NCBI GenBank assembly: GCA_031277355.1
Contig: JAITMN010000060.1
Coordinates: 1 to 36,765 of the forward strand
DNA length: 36,765 nt
DNA from: Nevskiaceae bacterium
GTDB lineage: Bacteria; Pseudomonadota; Gammaproteobacteria; Steroidobacterales; Steroidobacteraceae
Direction of reading: 5' to 3'
Below the pieces are notes generated by a model. It did no database searches. It had not been told where the DNA came from and worked only from the letters and a program-made list of their open reading frames with translations. Made by a program: the position numbers and the translations under genes. Shown here one piece after another: positions 28,724 through 35,902 of the stretch. Each line of letters starts with the position of its first letter. Within the stretch, counting starts at the first letter, position 1.

Positions 28724-30631
28724 ATGCGACGGGCTGCACTGGCGGGCATCAGCGCCGCACTACTGGTATCGCTGGCTTGCCTGCCGGCGGCGGCGCAAGC
28801 GCCCGGCGAGCGCAGCGCGTGGAATGTGAATCCCGCCACCTGCGACTACGCCTGTCTCACAGGCTTCGCCAACGGCTACATGGCCGCGCTCGCCAAGCGC
28901 GACGCCTCGCCGTTGAAGCAGGCCGCGAAAGTGCGCTTCACCGAAAACAACGTGGAGTTGCCCTTTGGCACAGCCGGCATGTGGGCCACCGTCACCGGCG
29001 TTGCGCCCACTGGCCTTGTTGCCGCCGATACGCAAACCGGCCAAGCCGCGTGGATCGGCACCGCGCAGGAAAACGGCAAACCCGTGTACTTCGGTCTGCG
29101 TTTGGCCGTGCGCGATGGCGTGCTGATCGAAGCTGAAACCGTTGTCGTGCGCAACGTCGGATTGCCGCTGCCCTTCGGCGATGCGAGCAAGGTGGAGCAC
29201 GACCCGGCCTTCAACGAAATCCTGCCACCCGAGCGACGCCGTTCGCGCGAGCGCTTGCGCGCGGTGGCCGACAGCTATTTCAGCACGGTGGAGTTGAACG
29301 ACGGCATCGTGTTCGCGCCGTTCACGGAGGATTGCGGACGGCTTGAAAACGGCATCCTCACCACCGTCTCATCGGCAGACCGAGAAGGCATGGCGGGCAA
29401 CGTGGCCCCCGGTTGTGAAACGCAACTGCGTCTGGGCATCTATCGCATCAACAAGCGCATCCGCGAGCGGCGTTATCCGCTGATCGACGTGGAGCGCGGC
29501 GTTGTCGTCGCCACCGGCTTCTTCGATCACGCCAACGCCTTTGATCGCTACAAACTCGTCGATGGCCGTGAGATGACCACGCTGCTCAAGTGGCCGAACT
29601 CGATCTCGCTGGTCGAAGCCTTCAAGATCGACGATGGTCGTATTCATCGCATTGAAGCGGTGTTCAACTATGTGCCGTACTTCATGCACTCGCCGTTCTA
29701 CGACGCGCATCCGGCAGCGCCTGCGCCCGTGCCCGAATCCCCGCTCACCGCGCGTGAGCCATGCGATGAAGCGTGTCTGATTGATCTATCCGACCGCTTC
29801 ATGGATGCAATGGTGCGCAACCGCCCGCAGGATTTGCCTTGGGCCAACTATGTGCGCTTCACCGAGAACAGCGTCGCGCAGCAGATCGACGAAGGCATCT
29901 GGGGTTCGATTCGCGCCAAGTCCGACACCGCGTTGCGCGTGGCCGATCCGCGCACCGGCACCGTCACCTGGTACGGCCTGATCAGCGATCACGACGCCTG
30001 GGCCTGGTTCGGTCTGCGACTGAAAGTGCTGGGCCGCCGCATCGCCGACGTGCAAGTGCATGCGGCGCGCGAGCGCAACCCCGGACCCTTCGGCGATCCC
30101 AAACAATTCGCGCTCGATCCGGCGTTGTCCGCCGAGTTGCCCGCCGGCGAGCGCAGCAATCGCCGCAAAATGCTGGCGCTGGTGGCTGGTTATCAAGACA
30201 GCATGCAGCGCAACGATGGCCGCGTGCTGGCGCGCTTGGCCCCGAACTGCGTGCGCCGTGAAAACGGCATTGCGGTCACGGCGGGCGACGTGGGTTCGGC
30301 CGGCATCGTCAAAGCGCCCGGCAGCTTTGCCACCGGTTGCGAAGCGCAGTTGAAGCTGGGCCTTTATCGCCCGGTGGACGCCATCCGCGACCGGCGCGTG
30401 CTGGCGGTGGATGAAGCGCGCGGTCTGGTGGTGATGTCGAGCTTCGCCGACTACGGCTTCGCCTCGCCGCGCTACACGCTCACCGATGGACGCGCCGTGG
30501 AGACTTCCGAAGTTCACCCGATGTCGCGCGAGCTGTTCGAGATTTACCGCATCCGCAGCGGGCAGATCGCCTCCATCGACGCGGTGTCGGTGTTCCAGCC
30601 CTACCTGATGCCATCGCCGCTGAGCGACTGA
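28724..30631 (+). CDS. Secreted protein with two tandem ~300-residue halves of NTF2-like domains
   Basis: A 635-residue protein with a signal peptide (AALLVSLACLPAAAQA), starting three bases after the receptor stop. It is an internal duplication. CDYACLTGFANGYMAALAKR / VRFTENNVELPFG (about 38-85) matches CDEACLIDLSDRFMDAMVRN / VRFTENSVAQQID (about 347-395), and DCGRLENGI / GCETQLRLGIYRINKRIRER (about 205-250) matches NCVRRENGI / GCEAQLKLGLYRPVDAIRDR (about 505-555). Each half reads as two SnoaL/NTF2-like domains, so four in total. No catalytic set is recognised. Operon position suggests a periplasmic role with the receptor's substrate. Proteins of a single half are the form I know. Confidence 0.75.
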   Translation: MRRAALAGISAALLVSLACLPAAAQAPGERSAWNVNPATCDYACLTGFANGYMAALAKRDASPLKQAAKVRFTENNVELPFGTAGMWATVTGVAPTGLVAADTQTGQAAWIGTAQENGKPVYFGLRLAVRDGVLIEAETVVVRNVGLPLPFGDASKVEHDPAFNEILPPERRRSRERLRAVADSYFSTVELNDGIVFAPFTEDCGRLENGILTTVSSADREGMAGNVAPGCETQLRLGIYRINKRIRERRYPLIDVERGVVVATGFFDHANAFDRYKLVDGREMTTLLKWPNSISLVEAFKIDDGRIHRIEAVFNYVPYFMHSPFYDAHPAAPAPVPESPLTAREPCDEACLIDLSDRFMDAMVRNRPQDLPWANYVRFTENSVAQQIDEGIWGSIRAKSDTALRVADPRTGTVTWYGLISDHDAWAWFGLRLKVLGRRIADVQVHAARERNPGPFGDPKQFALDPALSAELPAGERSNRRKMLALVAGYQDSMQRNDGRVLARLAPNCVRRENGIAVTAGDVGSAGIVKAPGSFATGCEAQLKLGLYRPVDAIRDRRVLAVDEARGLVVMSSFADYGFASPRYTLTDGRAVETSEVHPMSRELFEIYRIRSGQIASIDAVSVFQPYLMPSPLSD

Positions 30632-30653
30632 GCCTTCGAGCAAGAGGGCTCGC

Positions 30654-30675
30654 CGCGCTGCTTCAAGGCAGCGCG
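30654..30675. terminator. Hairpin between convergent genes, weak terminator candidate
   Basis: CGCGCTGC (30654-30661) and GCAGCGCG (30668-30675) pair perfectly around TTCAAG, beyond the end of the duplicated-protein gene and overlapping the 3' end of the convergent PilZ gene. No T run follows on either strand, so intrinsic termination is uncertain. Confidence 0.3.
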
Positions 30676-30968
30676 CAGGCCTCCATCAACAGCCCCGTGC
30701 CGCCGCTGGAAACATGCGCCACGGTGGCTCTGCGCCGGTGCAATTTCGTCACCGTTTTCATATTCAGCGCAAACACCAGGTCCACCGTCTGCCCTTTGCG
30801 CAGCCCCAGCCCCGCCGTGCGCAGGAACACGCCTGCGGCGCTGAGGTTCACCGCCCTGCACACCTGCCGGCGGCCACCGGGGAGAATCAGGTAGACGTTC
30901 GTGCGCGAGCGATGCCGCGCATGCAGACGCCGTTCCACCTGCGGTTCTCTGGTGATATTCGTGCTCAT
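30663..30968 (-). CDS. PilZ-domain protein
   Basis: A 101-residue protein from ATG 30968. ERRLHARHRSRTNVYLILPG gives the RxxxR motif of PilZ, and VNLSAAGVFLRTAGLGLRKG supplies the D/NxSxxG motif (here N-L-S-A-A-G), so both c-di-GMP binding elements are present. The domain ends with a short VAHVSSGGTGLLMEACAL. A single-domain PilZ protein usually links c-di-GMP to motility, secretion or polysaccharide synthesis; the partner is not evident. The longer frame to 31013 has no added feature. Confidence 0.85.
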   Translation of the reverse strand: MSTNITREPQVERRLHARHRSRTNVYLILPGGRRQVCRAVNLSAAGVFLRTAGLGLRKGQTVDLVFALNMKTVTKLHRRRATVAHVSSGGTGLLMEACALP

Positions 30969-31021
30969 GGAATTGAGCCGCATTATGCCTGTGCGGCCGG
31001 ACGCTCGCAGCACGAAGCAAC

Positions 31022-31966
31022 TTAATCCGGGCCGGGCACCGCCATCTCAACGCTGATCGGACAGTGATCCGACAGGCGATAGCGCTCGGCCTGCGCATTG
31101 GCATAGCTGTGCTTGACGAAGCTGCCCGGCCTCACGCGCCGCGCCAGTATGCCGTCGATCAGAATATGGTCGATGTACTGATGAAACGGCTGGCCGATGA
31201 AGCAATTGCCAAACGCGCTGCCCTCAGAGGCATTGTGCAGCGCCCCCAGCGGGTCGAGCCGTTGCCAGAAAGGGTCCGCCTCATCGGGCCCGGCGCGATT
31301 GAAGTCGCCCATCAAGATGAAGCGCTCCCCCGTGCGCCAGTGCGCGTCAACCCATGCAGCCAGCGCTTGAACCTGACCGGAGAGAATCCCGCAGGCCGAA
31401 CCGCCGCCTTCATCTTCATCCGGCAACGCCTGCGTGGAGCAGCCGGATTTCAGATGCACCGCCAGCAGCGTCACCTCATTCGAGCCGCCGGGGAACAGCG
31501 TCATCACCGCCGCAGGCCGGGCGCGCTGCACCGTGCCCAGCGGCAACGGCGATTCGCAGCGATGCGGCAGCTCAGCGCGCACGGCAAAACCCGGTTGCTG
31601 CACGCCCGGCGCAGCGGTGATGCAGATGTCATAGCCGCGAAACAGCGCTGCGGCGGTTGCCGCGTCTTCGACTTCCTGAAAGGCGATCACGTCGGCGTTC
31701 AGTCGCCGCGCCTGCGCACGCAGCGCCGCGCGGTCGCCGTTGTCGCGGCGTTGAGCGCGTGCAACATCGCAGGGCAGCGCCGCAGGCTTGCCGTCATCGC
31801 AGTCGTTGAGACTGTCACGCGCCGTGCGCGCCGACACCAGCCATTCCAGATTCCAGCTTGCCAACCGCAGCGTCGGCAGCACCGGCGTTGCGCCCGCCGC
31901 CGCCACCGCCGAACCCGCGACCCAGCAGAGGACCAAACCCAACAGCGATGCAGGCACCCAGCGCAT
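31022..31966 (-). CDS. Secreted endonuclease/exonuclease/phosphatase-family protein
   Basis: A 314-residue protein with a signal peptide (PASLLGLVLCWVAGSAVAAA) and all motifs of the EEP fold: LRLASWNLEWL (Asn), DVIAFQEVED (metal Glu), LLAVHLKSGC (catalytic His), ILMGDFNRAG (Asp-x-Asn) and YRLSDHCPISVEM (Asp-His). It therefore looks active, as a metal-dependent nuclease or phosphodiesterase in the periplasm or outside the cell. ATG 31966 is preferred to GTG 31972. A cluster of Cys residues (NDCDDGKPAALPCDVAR) suggests disulfides. There is no operon partner of related function. Confidence 0.85.
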   Translation of the reverse strand: MRWVPASLLGLVLCWVAGSAVAAAGATPVLPTLRLASWNLEWLVSARTARDSLNDCDDGKPAALPCDVARAQRRDNGDRAALRAQARRLNADVIAFQEVEDAATAAALFRGYDICITAAPGVQQPGFAVRAELPHRCESPLPLGTVQRARPAAVMTLFPGGSNEVTLLAVHLKSGCSTQALPDEDEGGGSACGILSGQVQALAAWVDAHWRTGERFILMGDFNRAGPDEADPFWQRLDPLGALHNASEGSAFGNCFIGQPFHQYIDHILIDGILARRVRPGSFVKHSYANAQAERYRLSDHCPISVEMAVPGPD

Positions 31967-32046
31967 GACCACAAAACTGCACCAGCTTTCCGCCAGCGTC
32001 CACGCGCATATCTATCGTGTAAGCGCCAAAATGCGCCCCGCCGCCG

Positions 32047-33183
32047 CTAGCTGTTCAAAAAACTGCGAATCGCCGCATCAAACCGGGGTAAATCCACCAA
32101 AAACGCATCATGCCCCTCGATGCACGGCAGCCGCGCGAAGCGCGTGGGCACGCCGGCCTGTTCCAGCATCGCGGCAATCTCCGCCTGCTCGCGGATCGTG
32201 AACAGCAGGTCCGACTCCACACCGATCACCAGCGCCGACTCCAACCCCGCGCGCTTCATCACCTCGACCGGTTCGCCGTGATCGCGCAGATCAAAGCCAT
32301 CCAGCGCCCGCGACAGATACAGATAGCAGTTGGGATCAAACACCCGCACGAAGCGCTCAGCCTGCGCTTCCAGATAGCTCTCCACATCAAAGCGCGGCCC
32401 AAACCCTTCCGGCGACCGCTTCATCGCCTGCGCCACCGCCCTGCGTCCCGTGGGTGTGAGGCTGTTGCGCCCGAAGCGCAGCCGCCATTCTTCCGCCGAA
32501 CGATAGGTAATCGTGCCCAGCTTGCGCGCGATGCGCATGCCGCTCTGCGGTCCATGCAGGGGATCGAGATAGTTGCCGCTCTGCCAAGCCGGATCGCTGA
32601 CGATGGCCTCACGCTGCAACGAGCGCAGCGAGATCGCAAACGGCAGTGCGCCCGGCGAACCGGAAATGCTCACCAGCCGTCGCGCGCCGCCCGGCGCCAC
32701 CGCCGCAAACGCCACCGCCACCATGCCGCCCAGCGACGGTCCCATTACCGTGTCGAGCTTTTCTATTCCCAGCGAGCGCGCCGCTTCATAGCCCGCGCGG
32801 GCGATGTCTTCCACCGACAACTCCGGAAACGACAACCGATATGGCCGCCCCGTGGCCGGATTGATCGACGCCGGCCCCGTGGAGCCAAAGCAACTGCCCA
32901 GCGAGTTCACGCACATCACGAACCAGCGGTCGGTGTCGAGCGCCAGCCCCGGCCCGATCATCTTTTCCCACCAGCCCGGCTCGGGATTTTCCGCCGACGA
33001 TCTCGCATGCGCCGAAGGCGACAGCCCCGTGAACAGCAAAATCGCGTTGCTGCGATCCGCGTTCAGTTCGCCCCAACACTCATACGCCACCTGCGCCTGC
33101 TGCAACCACCCGCCCTTGCGCAAGCGGAACGGACTGGGCAGCGGCGCAAAGCGCACAGCCGAAGCCTCCGGCGTCTCCGGCAT
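32047..33183 (-). CDS. MetX-family acyltransferase, probably serine O-succinyltransferase
   Basis: A 378-residue alpha/beta-hydrolase acyltransferase. Nucleophile S150 is in MGPSLGGM, with D325 (GVESDLLFT) and H358 (IEGHDAFLVD) completing the triad. FTGLSPSAHARSS near 51-63, GWWEKMIGPGLALDTDRWFV and CVNSLGSCFGSTGPASINPA match the Xanthomonas-type enzymes shown to acylate L-serine with succinyl-CoA rather than homoserine. The gene ends the operon that starts with a cysteine synthase (25-bp gap), which fits serine to O-succinylserine to cysteine. Homoserine acyltransferase (MetX) is the alternative; the active-site specificity residues need checking. Confidence 0.85.
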   Translation of the reverse strand: MPETPEASAVRFAPLPSPFRLRKGGWLQQAQVAYECWGELNADRSNAILLFTGLSPSAHARSSAENPEPGWWEKMIGPGLALDTDRWFVMCVNSLGSCFGSTGPASINPATGRPYRLSFPELSVEDIARAGYEAARSLGIEKLDTVMGPSLGGMVAVAFAAVAPGGARRLVSISGSPGALPFAISLRSLQREAIVSDPAWQSGNYLDPLHGPQSGMRIARKLGTITYRSAEEWRLRFGRNSLTPTGRRAVAQAMKRSPEGFGPRFDVESYLEAQAERFVRVFDPNCYLYLSRALDGFDLRDHGEPVEVMKRAGLESALVIGVESDLLFTIREQAEIAAMLEQAGVPTRFARLPCIEGHDAFLVDLPRFDAAIRSFLNS

Positions 33184-33208
33184 CGGGAGCGAAACCGCCA
33201 GGTTGCTT

Positions 33209-34150
33209 TCAGGGCTCAGGGTCGGACCCCTCGTTGATGCCTTCGGCCAGCGCCGTGGACAGATACCGCTCGCCGGTATCCGGCAGCATCGCCAGAATCA
33301 CGCTGCCCGGCCCGGTCTGCGCGGCCACCTGCAACGCGGCAGCGAACGTCGCGCCGCTGGAAATACCGCAGAAAATGCCTTCTTTTTGCGCCAGCGCGCG
33401 GGCTGCGCCAATGGCGTCCGCATCGGAAACCGTGACGATGCGATCGGCCACCTGCCGGTTCAGCACCTTCGGCACGAAATCCGGCGTCCAGCCCTGAATC
33501 TTGTGCGGCGCGAACGCATTGCCCGACAGCAGCGCCGCCGCCGCCGGTTCAGCGGCGATCACCTTGGTCTCGGGCCGCGCCAGTTTGATCATCTCGCCCG
33601 CGCCGGTCAGCGTGCCGCCCGTGCCCCAGCCCGTGACGAAAGCATCCAGCCGCCTGCCCGCGAAATCCCGCAGAATTTCCGGCCCCGTGGTGTTGCGGTG
33701 ATAGGCTGGATTGGCCTCGTTCTCGAACTGCCGCGCCAGAAACCAGCCATGTTTGGCGGCCAGTTCTTCGGCCTTGCGCACCATGCCGGTGCCGCGCTCG
33801 GCGGCCGGAGTCAGGATCACCTTCGCGCCGAGCATGCGCATGATCTTGCGCCGCTCCACCGAGAACGTTTCGACCATCACCGCGACGAAGGGATAACCCT
33901 TGGCCGCGCACACCATCGCCAGCGCAATGCCGGTGTTGCCCGACGTGGCTTCAACGACGGTCTGCCCCGGCTTCAGCAGCCCGCGACGCTCCGCGTCTTC
34001 GATGATCGCAATGGCCAGGCGATCCTTCACCGACGACAGCGGATTGAAGAACTCGCACTTGACGTACATCGTCACGTCGGCGGGCGCGATGTGGTTGATG
34101 CGCACGACGGGCGTATGCCCGATCGTGCCGAGTATGCTGTCGTGAATCAT
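33209..34150 (-). CDS. cysK: Cysteine synthase (PLP-dependent)
   Basis: A 313-residue fold-type II PLP enzyme. K42 in NPLSSVKDR binds PLP, TSGNTGIALAM is the substrate loop, and GTGGTLTGAG the phosphate loop. ATG 34150 gives the normal N-terminus MIHDSILGTIGHTPVVRINH; the long upstream extension of the frame is noncoding. It joins sulfide with an activated serine to make cysteine. CysM-type specificity is possible. It is divergent from a cysB-like gene and co-transcribed with the MetX-family gene, consistent with O-succinylserine as its substrate. Confidence 0.92.
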   Translation of the reverse strand: MIHDSILGTIGHTPVVRINHIAPADVTMYVKCEFFNPLSSVKDRLAIAIIEDAERRGLLKPGQTVVEATSGNTGIALAMVCAAKGYPFVAVMVETFSVERRKIMRMLGAKVILTPAAERGTGMVRKAEELAAKHGWFLARQFENEANPAYHRNTTGPEILRDFAGRRLDAFVTGWGTGGTLTGAGEMIKLARPETKVIAAEPAAAALLSGNAFAPHKIQGWTPDFVPKVLNRQVADRIVTVSDADAIGAARALAQKEGIFCGISSGATFAAALQVAAQTGPGSVILAMLPDTGERYLSTALAEGINEGSDPEP

Positions 34151-34237
34151 GTCCGGCGTTCCGAAGCGGGTTGGGAGACAGACTCTAAGCCGCAAGGCCG
34201 CCTTGTCGATAGCGTTCCGGGCCTGCGTGATCGACTG

Positions 34238-34252
34238 ATAACAAAATGTTAT
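34238..34252. promoter_or_regulatory. LysR-type T-N11-A palindrome between cysK and cysB-like gene
   Basis: ATAAC (34238-34242) and GTTAT (34248-34252) form a perfect 5-bp inverted repeat with a 5-bp spacer. It contains T-N11-A (34239 to 34251), the LysR-type core. It lies 43 bp before the cysB-like start and 87 bp before the cysK start, the natural place for CysB control of both transcripts. Confidence 0.6.
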
Positions 34253-34295
34253 GATTCTCCCGACAGACGTTGCCGCACCGGAGCCCGCCGTCGCC

Positions 34296-35276
34296 ATGAA
34301 CTTTCACCAACTCCAATACGCGCTGGCCATCGCCCGCCACGGCCTGTCGGTGACGAACGCGGCGGCGGCGCTGGGCACCTCGCAGCCGGCGATCAGCCGC
34401 GCGCTGAAAGAGCTGGAAAAGGAACTGGGCTTCGACCTGTTCGTGCGCGAGGGCCGCAGCTTCGCCCGCGTGACCTCAGAGGGCCAGCGCGTACTGGAAT
34501 ACGCCTCGCGCGCGCTGGCGGAGATCGACAGCCTGAAGTCCGTCGTCGCCGACCTGAATCAGGACGCACGCGGCACGTTGTCCATCGCCACCACGCACAC
34601 GCAGGCGCGCTATGTGCTGCCGCCGGTGATTCAGGCATTTCGCCGCCGCTACCCGGAAGTGGACCTTCACCTGCATCAAGGCACCTCCGAGCAAATCTCC
34701 GAGATGGTCGCCGCCGACCGCGTGCAGCTTGCCATTGCCACCGGCTCCGAAGCGCTGTTCCCCGAACTGGTGTTGCTGCCCGTGTATCGCTGGCATCGTC
34801 AGGTGATCGTGCCCCGGCATCATCCGCTGGCGCGCGCCGGTGCGCCAAAGCTGACGCTGGCGATACTCGAAAAATATCCGCTGGTCACCTATGTGTTCAG
34901 TTTCAGCGGCCCGTCTTCGCTTGAAACGCTGTTCGCCCGCGAAGGATTGAAGCCGCGCGTTGCGCTGACAGCGCGCGATTCGGATGTCATCAAGACCTAT
35001 GTACGCCTGGGCATGGGCGTGGGCATCGTCGCCAGCGTCGCCTTCGAACCGGACGTGGACACCGACCTCGTGATGGTCGACGCCTCGCATCTGTTCCCGA
35101 TCCACACCACCTGGATCGGTTTTCGTCGCGGCACGCTGCTGCGCAACTTCGCCTACGACTTCATGCAACTGTTCGGCAGCCACCTGAACCGCCGCCTGAT
35201 CGACCGCGCCGTGGAAGCCCGCGATGGCGAAAGCAAGGCGCAGTTGTTCAGCAAGATTCAGTTGCCGATTCGGTGA
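34296..35276 (+). CDS. cysB: CysB-like LysR-type transcriptional regulator
   Basis: A 326-residue LysR protein. The N-terminal HTH (MNFHQLQYALAIARHGLSVT, NAAAALGTSQPAISRALKEL, EKELGFDLFVREGRSFARVT) matches CysB/Cbl. The effector domain has TTHTQARYVLPPVIQAFRRR, the TTHTQARY motif of the CysB group, and GMGVGIVASVAFEPDVDTD. CysB senses sulfur status through N-acetylserine or O-acetylserine and controls cysteine synthesis genes. ATG 34296 is the family start. It faces the cysK operon. Confidence 0.9.
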   Translation: MNFHQLQYALAIARHGLSVTNAAAALGTSQPAISRALKELEKELGFDLFVREGRSFARVTSEGQRVLEYASRALAEIDSLKSVVADLNQDARGTLSIATTHTQARYVLPPVIQAFRRRYPEVDLHLHQGTSEQISEMVAADRVQLAIATGSEALFPELVLLPVYRWHRQVIVPRHHPLARAGAPKLTLAILEKYPLVTYVFSFSGPSSLETLFAREGLKPRVALTARDSDVIKTYVRLGMGVGIVASVAFEPDVDTDLVMVDASHLFPIHTTWIGFRRGTLLRNFAYDFMQLFGSHLNRRLIDRAVEARDGESKAQLFSKIQLPIR

Positions 35277-35321
35277 GCGTGCTAGGATGTTTTTCGTGAG
35301 CGATTGTGCGGAGAACACTCG

Positions 35322-35552
35322 ATGACAAGCACGTTGGCTGATCGCATTACCGTCAATCCGAACCAGTGCGGCGGACGGCCATGTATCCGTGGAATGCGTA
35401 TCCGCGTCAAGGATGTGCTCGACATGCTGGCGGGCGGCGCCAGCGAAGCGCAAATTCTGGCGGATTTTCCAGACTTGGAGTCTGCGGATATCCGCGCCTC
35501 CATTGCCTGCGCGGCAAGCTATCTCGATCACGCGGTTTTGGTCGCTGCCTGA
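35322..35552 (+). CDS. DUF433-family antitoxin candidate
   Basis: A 76-residue DUF433 protein: LADRITVNPNQCGGRPCIRG, MRIRVKDVLDMLAGGASEAQ, ILADFPDLESADIRASIACA. This fold is a small HTH-like domain that commonly precedes DUF5615 PIN-like genes in pairs regarded as VapBC-type toxin-antitoxin systems. ATG 35322 follows GGAG by eight bases. The stop is three bases before the next start, so the two genes are translated together. Confidence 0.85.
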   Translation: MTSTLADRITVNPNQCGGRPCIRGMRIRVKDVLDMLAGGASEAQILADFPDLESADIRASIACAASYLDHAVLVAA

Positions 35553-35555
35553 CTC

Positions 35556-35897
35556 GTGCGATTTCTGGTGGATGCGCAATTACCCCCAGCCCTTGCGCGC
35601 TGGTTGGGAGCGCGCGGCTTGTCCGCCACGACTGTTGGTGACGTCGGATTGCGCGAATCAGATGATGGCAGCATATTCAATTTCGCCGTCACCGGCGGTT
35701 GGGTGCTGATCACGAAGGACGAGGATTTTGTGTTGCGCTCGGTGGGTAATCCCGAAGCGCCGGCCATTGTCTGGTTGCGATTGGGTAATTGCACCAATCA
35801 GGTCTTGTTCGCTTGGCTTGAGCCGTTCATGGGCGAGATCACGCGCCGTTTGGGTGAAGGCGAGCGGCTCATCGAGGTGCGCGCCGCCGCCGTTTGA
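35556..35897 (+). CDS. DUF5615 PIN-like protein, toxin candidate
   Basis: A 113-residue PIN-like protein, starting at GTG 35556: FLVDAQLPPALARWLGARGL has the first catalytic Asp, VGDVGLRESDDGSIFNFAVT the second acidic cluster, and GWVLITKDEDFVLRS the T-K-D-x-D-F motif typical of DUF5615. Such proteins are predicted RNases, and this one keeps the acidic residues. It is coupled to the DUF433 gene. A VapC-like role is inferred from the family pairing. Confidence 0.85.
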   Translation: MRFLVDAQLPPALARWLGARGLSATTVGDVGLRESDDGSIFNFAVTGGWVLITKDEDFVLRSVGNPEAPAIVWLRLGNCTNQVLFAWLEPFMGEITRRLGEGERLIEVRAAAV

Positions 35898-35902
35898 TTC
35901 CA

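Noticed and set aside
32804..34924. 706-codon plus-strand open frame across metX, cysK and the cysB-like gene
   Set aside because: It crosses three well-supported genes and has no recognisable motif.
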